A DNA stretch of 64,000 bases. Origin: Microbispora sp. NBC_01189 (GTDB taxonomy: Bacteria > Actinomycetota > Actinomycetes > Streptosporangiales > Streptosporangiaceae). The DNA lies in assembly GCF_036010665.1 (NCBI RefSeq), contig NZ_CP108581.1, positions 689,501 to 753,500 on the forward strand. The letters run 5' to 3'. Shown in pieces: positions 58,000 to 64,000 of the stretch (within the stretch, counting starts at the first letter, position 1; every line of letters starts with the position of its first letter). The position numbers were made by a program, and so were the translations under genes. The notes below the pieces were generated by a model, which saw only the letters and a program-made list of their open reading frames with translations, made no database searches and had not been told where the DNA came from.

Positions 58000-58655
58000 T
58001 CAGGGTCCTGCTCGTCGACGACCAAGCCCTCGTACGCGGCGGTTTCCGCTCGATCCTGGAGGGTCAGCACGATATCGAGGTGGTCGGCGAGGCGGTCGAC
58101 GGCATCGAGGCCGTCGACCGGGGGTCCGTGCTGCAGCCCGACGTCATCCTCATGGACATCCGCATGCCGCGCCGTGACGGCATCGAGGCGACCCGCCACC
58201 TGCTGAACGGCGGCTCCTGCCGGGCGCGCATCCTCATGCTCACGACGTTCGACGAGGACGAGTACGTCTACCAGGCGCTGCGGGCCGGGGCGAGCGGCTT
58301 CCTGCTCAAGAGCGCCCCGCCGCGCGAGCTGGCCGGTGCCGTCCGTACGGTCGCCGCGGGCGAGGCACTGCTGGCACCGGAGATCACCCGGCGAATGATC
58401 GAGGACTACGTCCGCCGCCCACGGCCGGGCTCTGACCGTCCGGCCGGGCTCGAAAGGCTGACCCCGCGCGAACTGGAGGTACTGATGCTCATCGCCCGAG
58501 GCCGCTCCAACGCGGAGATCGCCGCGGAGCTCTACCTCAGCGAGCCGACGGTCAAAACCCACATCACCCGCATCCTCGCCAAGCTGGGTCTCCGCGACCG
58601 GGTCCAGGCCGTCGTCTTCGCCTACGAATGCGGCCTCGTCCACCCCGGCCACTGA
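57996..58655 (+). CDS. NarL/LuxR-family response regulator
   Basis: This 219-residue regulator has the receiver features DDQ near residue 8, Asp in VILMDIRMPR, Thr in MLTTFDEDE and Lys in LLKSAPP, and a C-terminal LuxR helix-turn-helix (LTPRELEVLMLIARGRSNAEIAAELYLS). It is phosphorylated by the overlapping kinase. Likely targets include its own operon and the divergent membrane protein gene, by position only. Confidence 0.93.
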   Translation: MIRVLLVDDQALVRGGFRSILEGQHDIEVVGEAVDGIEAVDRGSVLQPDVILMDIRMPRRDGIEATRHLLNGGSCRARILMLTTFDEDEYVYQALRAGASGFLLKSAPPRELAGAVRTVAAGEALLAPEITRRMIEDYVRRPRPGSDRPAGLERLTPRELEVLMLIARGRSNAEIAAELYLSEPTVKTHITRILAKLGLRDRVQAVVFAYECGLVHPGH

Positions 58656-58886
58656 CCTCGGCCGCGCATCAGCCGGGCGATCGTGCAGCCGCCACCTCGA
58701 TCCCTTCACGGTGCGGTCACCGCCAGGCGGTGACGATGCCACGCCACTGCTTGCACGCCATGAACACCGTTATGCCCCCTCGCCCAAGACGTTCGCGCGA
58801 GCGTTCTTCGCCTCCTCCCCTACGAGGTAATGCACGGTCGTGCCCGGCAGAGTGGGCAGCTCGGCCCAGTGGCTGATCGGGTCGTC

Positions 58887-59162
58887 TCAGTCCTGGTGGT
58901 CGTCACGGTCCCGGCCGTAGGGCAGGCGGACGACCCCGTCAGAGTCGACGAAGCAGTCGTGGTATTCACGCCCGTCCTCAGCGAAGTGACGCGTGGTGAA
59001 GTACATCGGCCTCACCAGCCAGAACTCCTGCCCGGCGATCGGATCACGCTCGTCCGCATCGTCGGGCGCGAAGCGGCCCGTGATCGCGGCGGCCACGGGC
59101 ATTCCGTCCCCCGGCAACCTCTGCCGCGAGTCCACCCACTCCACCTCCGCGCGCATGTGCAT
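58887..59162 (-). CDS. hypothetical protein (91 aa)
   Basis: A 91-residue frame has strong G/C third-position bias throughout (for example the run encoding RLPYGRDRDDHQD), which marks it as a real gene rather than a shadow. It contains a mixed alpha/beta pattern: EVEWVDSRQRLPG, PIAGQEFWLVRPMYF and EYHDCFVDSDGVVRLP. I do not recognise a family. GGAG precedes the ATG closely; ATG 59156 is an alternative start. It is isolated between the second two-component system and the tRNA fragment. Confidence 0.6.
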   Translation of the reverse strand: MHMRAEVEWVDSRQRLPGDGMPVAAAITGRFAPDDADERDPIAGQEFWLVRPMYFTTRHFAEDGREYHDCFVDSDGVVRLPYGRDRDDHQD

Positions 59163-59447
59163 CCCAGCTCCGATCTTCTGTCAGGTACGGCCATTTTCGC
59201 TATCCCGCGTGTTCCCGATGTTCCTCGACCCATCAGCGCGTTGGCGATTACGGCTTTGCCGTACCCGCCGGCTCCGTCTTCGACGCGCTTCTCCTCCGCT
59301 CCCCGGTGGGTGGCGGAGCGCGGGTATCGATCGCGTCGGGGGACGTCCAGGCTGCACGTTGCGCTCGTCAACGCTGAGCGGACGGGACAAGGGATCGCGG
59401 CCAGTACCGGCGCGTCACTCCGAGACCTGAGACACATTGATGGCACG
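59163..59447. other. 285-bp stretch without a supported gene
   Basis: Frames are open on both strands but show no recognisable domain or ribosome site. The DNA is adjacent to the hairpin and tRNA fragment and may be junction DNA of the integrated element. Confidence 0.4.
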
Positions 59448-59482
59448 AAGGCCCGTGATGTGATCGCTACGGGCCTTGTTTT
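59448..59482. terminator. hairpin with T-run, original tRNA-side terminator
   Basis: AAGGCCCGT / ACGGGCCTT (9-bp perfect stem, 12-nt loop) is followed on the + strand by GTTTT. It lies directly beyond the tRNA 3' fragment, the place where a tRNA terminator would have been before insertion. Confidence 0.75.
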
Positions 59483-59488
59483 GGCTGT

Positions 59489-59530
59489 TGGGCGGTACTG
59501 GGTTCGAACCAGTGACCCCTCGTTTGTAAG
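59489..59530 (-). repeat. 3'-half copy of tRNA-Val (probable attachment site)
   Basis: These 42 bp match 60601-60642, the 3' half of tRNA-Val (anticodon 3' side, variable loop, T-arm and acceptor 3' strand), at 41 of 42 positions. Beyond position 59530 similarity stops abruptly. A displaced tRNA 3' end is the classic mark of site-specific integration at a tRNA gene. Confidence 0.85.
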
Positions 59531-59586
59531 TCAACCCAGGAACGGGCGAGACCTGCACCTACACCCGCCCTGATCTGGGCATAAAG

Positions 59587-59630
59587 CCACCGTTGTCCGC
59601 CGCGGTCCGGGCTCGTCCACGGCGATTGTC
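59587..59630. repeat. dispersed 43-bp repeat, copy B
   Basis: This is the second copy of the repeat at 55893-55935 (identical left 12 bp, similar right 22 bp). It sits inside the tRNA-bounded segment next to the toxin remnant. Confidence 0.7.
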
Positions 59631-59664
59631 ACCCAGCGCGCCGCGCCTGCCATCAAGCCAGAAA

Positions 59665-59913
59665 CTAAATCCACTGCACGCGAACGATATACACCTCGCG
59701 TTGGGGCTCCATGACGAGATAGGTCACCAGCCCACGCTCTCCAAACGGCATGACCCGCATGTTGCCGTCCGGCTTGCTTGGCGATTGCGGTCCACCGGCC
59801 TAGGGCTCCAGCTCAACCAGGTCCAGTACCCCTGCCAGATACCGCAAGGCATACTCGGGAAGGGCAGCGATCTGTTCTTGAGCGACGGGATCGGGCTCGA
59901 CGATCGAGTACAC
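59665..59913 (-). pseudogene. toxin gene inactivated by an amber codon
   Basis: The frame reads VYSIVEPDPVAQEQIAALP, YALRYLAGVLDLVELEP, then TAG at 59800-59802, then AGGPQSPSKPDGNMRVMPFG and ERGLVTYLVMEPQREVYIV, ending VQWI-stop. Relatives (small toxin-like proteins that follow DUF6247 genes) have a Trp in the motif EL.PW.G at the stop position, so a TGG to TAG change is the obvious cause. The rest is intact (83 codons). Its GTG start follows the antitoxin stop directly. Confidence 0.75.
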
Positions 59914-60258
59914 CTACCGCTCGCCCCCGCGCTCCGCCAGCAGTTGGCGCCACGTCTTGTCGCCTCGAGGGATCGGCTTGCCGACGTCAGCCAGTTCCTG
60001 GACGCGGGCAGCCCGTTCGTAGACGTCTCTGCGGCCCTGCTGATCTTTGGCCGAGTCACACGCGATCAGCCACCAGGTGTGGATGAACTCGCTCAACCGA
60101 CCGAGGTCCAAGCTGGCGCGGACCTCAGCCAGGACGACGTCAAGACCTGCATCGAACCCATCTCGGTCCTGTGGCACGACCAATGCTCTACGGATGGCAC
60201 GCAGGTTCTTCTCCGGCAGGGGACCTTCGGGGGTGAACTCCTGCGGTTGGGCGCTCAT
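59914..60258 (-). CDS. DUF6247 family protein, probable antitoxin
   Basis: This 114-residue protein matches DUF6247, a family found in actinobacteria next to small toxin-like genes. Typical parts are LPEKNLRAIRRALVVPQDRDGFDAG, LDLGRLSEFIHTWWLIACDSAK and a Lys/Arg-rich end. It would be expected to bind and neutralise the adjacent toxin, here broken by a stop codon. ATG 60258 is used. It lies in the tRNA-bounded segment and probably arrived with it. Confidence 0.75.
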   Translation of the reverse strand: MSAQPQEFTPEGPLPEKNLRAIRRALVVPQDRDGFDAGLDVVLAEVRASLDLGRLSEFIHTWWLIACDSAKDQQGRRDVYERAARVQELADVGKPIPRGDKTWRQLLAERGGER

Positions 60259-60600
60259 GCCGTCAGTGTATGTACACGCACTCGATGCGGCCCAGGCAAA
60301 CTCGCGACTTGAGAAGGTGACTTGGCCCGCGGGCCGACGCGCGGCTCCAGGACGTGACTCACCGACCACTGGCGCGGCACGAGCAGCGGCCGCTGCCTGG
60401 CGGAGATCGAGATGAAGACCAGTGCCGTAGGGGTTGTGTCAGCGCCCCCTCTCGGGGCGCGGGATCTCATGCCGCGCGGCAAGGTCCGGCTCGGCCTCGA
60501 ACGACGCGAAGAACGGGAGGTCGCGCTCCCCGACATGCTCCCCGAAATGATAGTCACTCGGTCCGCGAAAACAAGATCGGCAATACGCCGTTTCACCTGG
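60259..60600. other. 342-bp stretch without a supported gene
   Basis: No coherent gene is seen. The open + strand frames that end in the tRNA (reading GTGFEPVTP or AVLGSNQ) are artefacts of translating the tRNA. It lies between the antitoxin gene and tRNA-Val and may hold its promoter. Confidence 0.5.
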
Positions 60601-60672
60601 TGGGCGGTACTGGGTTCGAACCAGTGACCCCTCGCTTGTAAGGCGAGTGCTCTACCGCTGAGCTAACCGCCC
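60601..60672 (-). tRNA. tRNA-Val (anticodon TAC)
   Basis: A full 72-nt cloverleaf is present: acceptor GGGCGGT/ACCGCCC, D-stem GCTC/GAGC, anticodon stem CTCGC/GCGAG with loop CTTACAA (anticodon TAC), T-arm ACTGG-TTCGAAC-CCAGT, discriminator A. CCA is not encoded. Its 3' half is duplicated at 59489-59530. Confidence 0.97.
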
Positions 60673-60687
60673 GGACCGGTCTACACC

Positions 60688-61659
60688 TTACGACACGGAC
60701 CCGCCTCTGAGCACATCGATAGGCCAGTCCGCTCCCGCGTCATGCTCTCCCGCCGCCTGCCAGCCCAGCAGCGCCGCGCCGAGCATGCCCGCCCGGGTCC
60801 CGAGGGCGGCCGTACGCAGGGGCGGAGGCTCCTGGAAGGTCAGCCGTCCTGCCAGCCGTTCCCTCAGGGGGCCGAGCAGCGCCGCGCCGGCCTCCGACAG
60901 GCCGCCGCCGAGGACGATCAACGCGGGGTCGAGCAGCAGTACGTACGACGCGAGGGCGATGGCCAGGGCCTCGATCGCCTCGCCGAACACCTCGGCGGCC
61001 GCCGCGTCCCCCGCGACCGCGAGTTCCACCACCTCCTTGGCGGTGGCCGTACTCCCCGAACGGGCCGTGAAGCGGCGGGCCAGGGCCGAGGCGGAGGCGT
61101 AGGTCTCCAGGCAGCCGATCTGCCCGCAGGCGCACTTCTCCCCCGCGGGCCAGACGGGCGCGTGCCCGATCTCGCCGCCCCAGCCGTGCGCCCCGCCGTA
61201 CGGCTCGCCGCGCAGCACGAGCGCGCCGGCGATGCCGGTGCCGATGGGCAGGAACAGGAAGTCGGCGACGCTGCGCCCGGCGCCGAACACACTTTCGGCC
61301 AGCCCGCCCGTACGGACGTCGTGACCGAGACGCACGGGGACGCCGGCGGGCACGAACGCCTCGGCCGGCACGTCCCGCCAGCCGATGTTGGCCGAGTAGA
61401 CGGCTGTGGCGGAGGTGACGATGCCGGGGACGGCGAGCCCGACCCCGGCGGGGGGACCCGCGTACCGCGACCGCCCGAGTGCGGCGATCTCGCCGACGTA
61501 GGCGCGTACCGCTTCGACCACCGCCTCCGGGCCGTTCTCCCGGCATGTGGGACGACCGGCGAGGACGGTGACCTCGCCGGCCCGGGTGACGAGCCCGCCC
61601 TTCATCGAGGTGCCGCCCACATCGAGCGCGACCACATACGTCACGGACAGATGCGTCAC
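60688..61659 (-). CDS. ROK family sugar kinase
   Basis: This 323-residue kinase probably phosphorylates glucose or a related sugar with ATP. It has the N-terminal phosphate loop ALDVGGTSMKGGLV, the catalytic Asp in VRLGHDVRTGGLAE (ROK enzymes usually have NDA; here HD), FLPIGTGIAGALVL and the zinc-binding motif CACGQIGCLE, which the polyphosphate-type enzyme at 15.6 kb lacks. The C-terminal LIVLGGGLSEAG is intact. GTG 61659 overlaps the stop of the zinc-ribbon gene (GTGA), so the two are translated in tandem. Confidence 0.9.
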   Translation of the reverse strand: MTHLSVTYVVALDVGGTSMKGGLVTRAGEVTVLAGRPTCRENGPEAVVEAVRAYVGEIAALGRSRYAGPPAGVGLAVPGIVTSATAVYSANIGWRDVPAEAFVPAGVPVRLGHDVRTGGLAESVFGAGRSVADFLFLPIGTGIAGALVLRGEPYGGAHGWGGEIGHAPVWPAGEKCACGQIGCLETYASASALARRFTARSGSTATAKEVVELAVAGDAAAAEVFGEAIEALAIALASYVLLLDPALIVLGGGLSEAGAALLGPLRERLAGRLTFQEPPPLRTAALGTRAGMLGAALLGWQAAGEHDAGADWPIDVLRGGSVS

Positions 61660-62009
61660 GGGCGCCCGAGCACGCGGCTGAGCGCGGCCTCCACCTCCGC
61701 CGCCAGGCCGGACAGGCCGGACGAGCCCGAAGGCCCGGCGGACCCCGCCGAGCCGGAGGAGCCCGCCGCGACGAGCGGCTCACCCGCGCGGGCGAGCCGT
61801 ATCTCCCCGCAGGAGCGGCACTCGATCTCCCCCAGGCGGCAGATCAACGCGATCGAGCCGCAAGAGGCGCACGTGTCGAGGTCGAGGTCGTGCACACGCT
61901 GGCAGTCCGGGCAGACGAGGACCTGCGCCTCGCGGCGTACGGCGCGCTTCCAGGGGCTTGAGCCGCGTACAGGGTCGATCTGCCGGGCCCCGCACCTGTA
62001 GCAGGGCAT
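61656..62009 (-). CDS. zinc-ribbon-like protein
   Basis: This 117-residue protein has four Cys pairs (CYRCG, CPDC, CASCG, CRSCG) in the first 65 residues, fitting two zinc ribbons, then a Ser/Gly/Ala-rich linker (GSSGSAGSAGPSGSSG) and a short helix AAEVEAALSRVLG. It could bind nucleic acid or a partner protein; no function can be given. ATG 62009 follows GGAGG. Its stop overlaps the ROK kinase start. Confidence 0.75.
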   Translation of the reverse strand: MPCYRCGARQIDPVRGSSPWKRAVRREAQVLVCPDCQRVHDLDLDTCASCGSIALICRLGEIECRSCGEIRLARAGEPLVAAGSSGSAGSAGPSGSSGLSGLAAEVEAALSRVLGRP

Positions 62010-62083
62010 CGTGGCCTCCAAATGGGGCGAGCGAGGGGACGAAAACCGTATATGTCAATGCCCGGAGTCAGGCGATGAAACGA

Positions 62084-62539
62084 TCAGACCGCCGCGAGCG
62101 CCTTGCGGTACTCGTCGAGGTCGCGTGCGGAGCCGATCGGGTTGACGACCTTCCAGCGCACGACTCCCTCGGCGTCGATGACGAACGTGCCCCTGAGGGC
62201 GAGCCCCCTGTCCTCATCGAGGACACCGTACGCCCGTGCGACCTCACCATGGGGCCAGAAATCCGACAACAGAGGAAACGTGAAGTTTTCCTGGTCGGCC
62301 CAGGCGCGCTGGCTGAACATCGAGTCGACCGAGACCGCCAGCACCTGGACGTCCGCGGGCAGTGAGCCGGCGAACCCGTCGCGGATCGCCGCGAGCTCGC
62401 CGTGGCAGACGGGGCTGAACGACAGAGGGTAGAAGACGAGCACCACTCGCCTGCCTCGCAGGTCGGAGAGCCGCACGGGCACACCGTGCTGGTCCTTCAG
62501 CGCGAAGTCCGGAGCCCGCTGCCCGACCTCAACCGTCAT
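62084..62539 (-). CDS. ahpE: AhpE-type peroxiredoxin
   Basis: This 151-residue 1-Cys peroxiredoxin reduces peroxides and peroxynitrite; the peroxidatic Cys lies in PLSFSPVCHGEL (the Thr/Ser-x-x-Cys box), with the Arg partner in LRDGF-type block IRDGFAGSL and the later WKVVNPIGSARDLDEY. Unlike most AhpE the box has Ser in place of Thr. It is separated from DUF3052 by a hairpin, so it has its own promoter. The Streptomyces layout places DUF3052 and AhpE near aceE; aceE is not in this window. Confidence 0.9.
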   Translation of the reverse strand: MTVEVGQRAPDFALKDQHGVPVRLSDLRGRRVVLVFYPLSFSPVCHGELAAIRDGFAGSLPADVQVLAVSVDSMFSQRAWADQENFTFPLLSDFWPHGEVARAYGVLDEDRGLALRGTFVIDAEGVVRWKVVNPIGSARDLDEYRKALAAV

Positions 62540-62571
62540 GAGCAGTCCCTCCCAGGTGTCCGCCCATCAGC

Positions 62572-62603
62572 CTGCCGTACGGCATCCCCGGGCCGTACGG
62601 CAG
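62572..62603. terminator. GC-rich hairpin between ahpE and DUF3052 genes
   Basis: CTGCCGTACGG / CCGTACGGCAG (11-bp perfect stem, 10-nt loop) lies just after the DUF3052 stop on the minus strand, so it probably ends DUF3052 transcripts before ahpE. Confidence 0.65.
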
Positions 62604-62611
62604 GGCGACGA

Positions 62612-63046
62612 TCAGCGGCGGGCCTTCGGGGCGACCAGCCTCGTGCCCGACCAGTCCCTCGCGGCGCTCACGCTGCTCGTCTGGGAAAGCCCGGCGGTCG
62701 TCGCGTCCTCACCGATGTCGCTGGGCTCCACGTGGCCGTCGCGCCCCGCCTTCGGGGTGAGCAGCCAGATCTGGCCGCCGTCGGCGAGTGCCGTCATGGC
62801 GTCGCTCAGTGCGTCGAAGAGGTCTCCGTCCCCGTCACGCCACCACAGCAGCACGACGTCGACGACGTCCTCGTAGTCCTCTTCCACCAGCTCGTTGCCG
62901 GTCAGGTTCTCGATGGACTGGCGCAGCGCCTCGTCACAGTCCTCGTCCCAGCCGACCTCCTGCACCACCTGACCGGCTTTGAGGCCGAGTCTTTCGGCCA
63001 GGCCGCGCTCGCCTTGCGCCTGACCCGCGGTCGCGCTCACGTTCAT
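62612..63046 (-). CDS. DUF3052 domain protein
   Basis: This 144-residue protein matches actinobacterial DUF3052. Signature parts are ERLGLKAGQVVQEVGWDED, CDEALRQSIENLTGNELV, DVVDVVLLWWRDGDGDLFD and GQIWLLTPKAGRDGHVEPSDI. The family lies next to pyruvate dehydrogenase E1 (aceE) and AhpE in streptomycetes, but its role is unknown. The Ser/Ala-rich N-terminus varies among relatives. Confidence 0.9.
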   Translation of the reverse strand: MNVSATAGQAQGERGLAERLGLKAGQVVQEVGWDEDCDEALRQSIENLTGNELVEEDYEDVVDVVLLWWRDGDGDLFDALSDAMTALADGGQIWLLTPKAGRDGHVEPSDIGEDATTAGLSQTSSVSAARDWSGTRLVAPKARR

Positions 63047-63180
63047 CCCTCCTGCTTGGGGTGACCCCGCCCATGTTGCGGTTGTCGCGGCTCATTGAGA
63101 GCCATGCTTCGGCACAGTCCACACGCTGCGACCGGTCGTCGTCAACGGTCGCCACGACGGGTGACCCGCACCGTTATCTC

Positions 63181-63588
63181 TTAATCGGTCAAAAACGACA
63201 AACGGACCCGCCTGTCGGGGTTGTCGACGTTGAGGTCGACCAGGGCGACCGACTGCCAGGTCCCCAGCGCGAGACGGCCCCCCAGGACGGGAACCGTGGC
63301 GTACGGCGGAATGAGTGCGGGCATGACATGCGACCTTCCATGCCCCCTGGAGCCGTGGGCATGCCGCCACCGGTCATCCGCGGGGAGCAGGTCGCCGAGA
63401 GCGGCCAGCAGGTCCTCGTCGCTTCCGGAGCCGAGCTCCAGCAGCGCCACGCCCGCGGTCGCGTGCGGGACGAAGACGTGCAGCAGCCCGTCTCCCCCGC
63501 AGTCGCGGGCGAAGTCCGCGCATTCCCGGGTGATGTCGTGTACGCGCTCCCGCGCGCCGGTCCGCACCTCGATCACCGTCGATTTCAC
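63181..63588 (-). CDS. YjbQ/UPF0047 family protein
   Basis: This 135-residue protein is of the YjbQ/UPF0047 family; some members can substitute weakly for thiamine-phosphate synthase. The His/Asp set is in LLHVFVPHATAGVALLE, WRHAHGSRGHGRSHVMPALI and the C-terminal QSVALVDLNVDNPDRRV strand. It follows the DUF1918 gene by 9 bp on the same strand and forms an operon with it. Its true physiological role is unknown. Confidence 0.92.
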   Translation of the reverse strand: MKSTVIEVRTGARERVHDITRECADFARDCGGDGLLHVFVPHATAGVALLELGSGSDEDLLAALGDLLPADDRWRHAHGSRGHGRSHVMPALIPPYATVPVLGGRLALGTWQSVALVDLNVDNPDRRVRLSFLTD

Positions 63589-63597
63589 ACCGTGATA

Positions 63598-63792
63598 TTA
63601 CGATCCGCGCTGAGCTGCGACGACGACGGCGTCCGGCCCGGGGAAGACGAGCGCCTCGTGCCCGTCCTCGAACCGCACCAGGAACGGCGGACCGCCCTCT
63701 GGACCGCGGACCTCGATGATCTCACCGTGCTTCTCGTGCTCGCCCACGACGGCGCTGTGCACCACGAGCCGGTCTCCTACCGCTGCGTGCAT
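63598..63792 (-). CDS. DUF1918 domain protein
   Basis: This 64-residue protein matches DUF1918 (small SH3-like beta barrel): HAAVGDRLVVHSAVVGEHEK, GEIIEVRGPEGGPPFLVRFE and DGHEALVFPGPDAVVV. The family often acts as a small single domain of unknown function in actinobacteria. ATG 63792 follows a strong GGAGGAG. It is first in a two-gene operon with yjbQ. Confidence 0.88.
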   Translation of the reverse strand: MHAAVGDRLVVHSAVVGEHEKHGEIIEVRGPEGGPPFLVRFEDGHEALVFPGPDAVVVAAQRGS

Positions 63793-64000
63793 CCCACTCC
63801 TCCCCCTCTTCCAGAGCCTGGTACGGCTATCGCCACCTGGAAAGGGGAGAAACCCTGCCCTCCACAGAGGGAGGGACAACTCATACCAAAACGTTACGTA
63901 AGCCCACAGACCTGCTGGGGTCTTCTCGGTGACCGTGGCGAACGCCCGGAGCACCGCCCGTCCACCCCTCGCCGGGGCCGTACGGAACGGCCCGGGTGAA

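Noticed and set aside
59489-59530. A second tRNA-Val gene.
   Set aside because: Only the 3' half is present; there is no D-arm or 5' acceptor strand.
60354-60641. Open frames on the + strand ending in GTGFEPVTP or AVLGSNQ near tRNA-Val.
   Set aside because: The C-termini are translations of the tRNA itself, a well-known annotation artefact.

Overview
The window is very GC-rich, densely coded DNA with near-total G/C at third codon positions. Its contents are typical of a filamentous actinomycete: an AfsR/SARP regulator, polyphosphate glucokinase, two NarL-type two-component systems, Crp and TetR regulators, a terpene synthase, a rifamycin phosphotransferase, DUF1876/DUF1918/DUF3052 proteins, and a DUF6247 antitoxin. 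Streptosporangiales (Streptosporangium, Nonomuraea, Microbispora and relatives) fits best, but this is inferred from gene content, not from a marker gene. No rRNA, CRISPR array or intact integrase is visible.

Layout. 1-7.9 kb: a class I terpene synthase running off the left edge, a PAC2 protein, a Gfo/Idh/MocA oxidoreductase, a tyrosine phosphatase, a secreted SGNH esterase, a membrane Ser/Thr kinase and a hemerythrin protein. 7.9-16.8 kb: HAD hydrolase, gamma-glutamyltransferase, full-length HrpA helicase, a winged-helix regulator preceded by a previously unlisted 23-residue Arg/Cys leader peptide, and polyphosphate glucokinase. 17-21.4 kb: divergent NmrA/TetR pair with two clear operators, P-loop kinase, cupin, Hsp20, a broken universal stress protein and DUF1876. 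21.5-26 kb: the most unusual locus, an operon of a glutamine-rich prion-like protein, a small helical protein and a cytoplasmic S8 subtilase, divergent from a Crp-family regulator. 26-36 kb: MOSC protein, Pycsar-effector-like membrane protein, FAD oxidase, an acetyltransferase-like protein coupled to an AfsR-type regulator, a CDF metal exporter and an intracellular GH10 enzyme. 36-46.4 kb: erythromycin-esterase family protein, a rearrangement scar made of gene fragments, a two-component system divergent from an ABC exporter, an AAA ATPase, and the two-subunit proton-translocating transhydrogenase. 46.4-58.7 kb: PaiB-like protein, two GT-C type membrane glycosyltransferases, a HEAT/MerR-HEAT operon divergent from rph, and a membrane protein divergent from a second two-component system. 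58.9-61 kb: tRNA-Val(TAC) with a 42-bp partial copy 1.1 kb away, bracketing a DUF6247 antitoxin and a toxin gene broken by an amber codon; this looks like the remnant of an integrated element. 61-64 kb: ROK kinase, zinc ribbon protein, AhpE peroxiredoxin, DUF3052, YjbQ and DUF1918.

How it fits together. Most genes stand alone or in two- or three-gene operons. Convergent pairs are often separated by strong GC-rich hairpins and divergent pairs share regulatory regions, some with visible dyads. Resistance-type functions (rph, the Ere-like protein) and envelope/stress sensing dominate the middle. A striking genome habit is in-frame minisatellite expansion (units of 12, 15 or 24 bp) inside at least six genes. 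The best candidates for undescribed biology are the S8/Q-rich operon (21.5-26 kb), the leader peptide upstream of the winged-helix regulator, and the MerR/HEAT pair facing rph.
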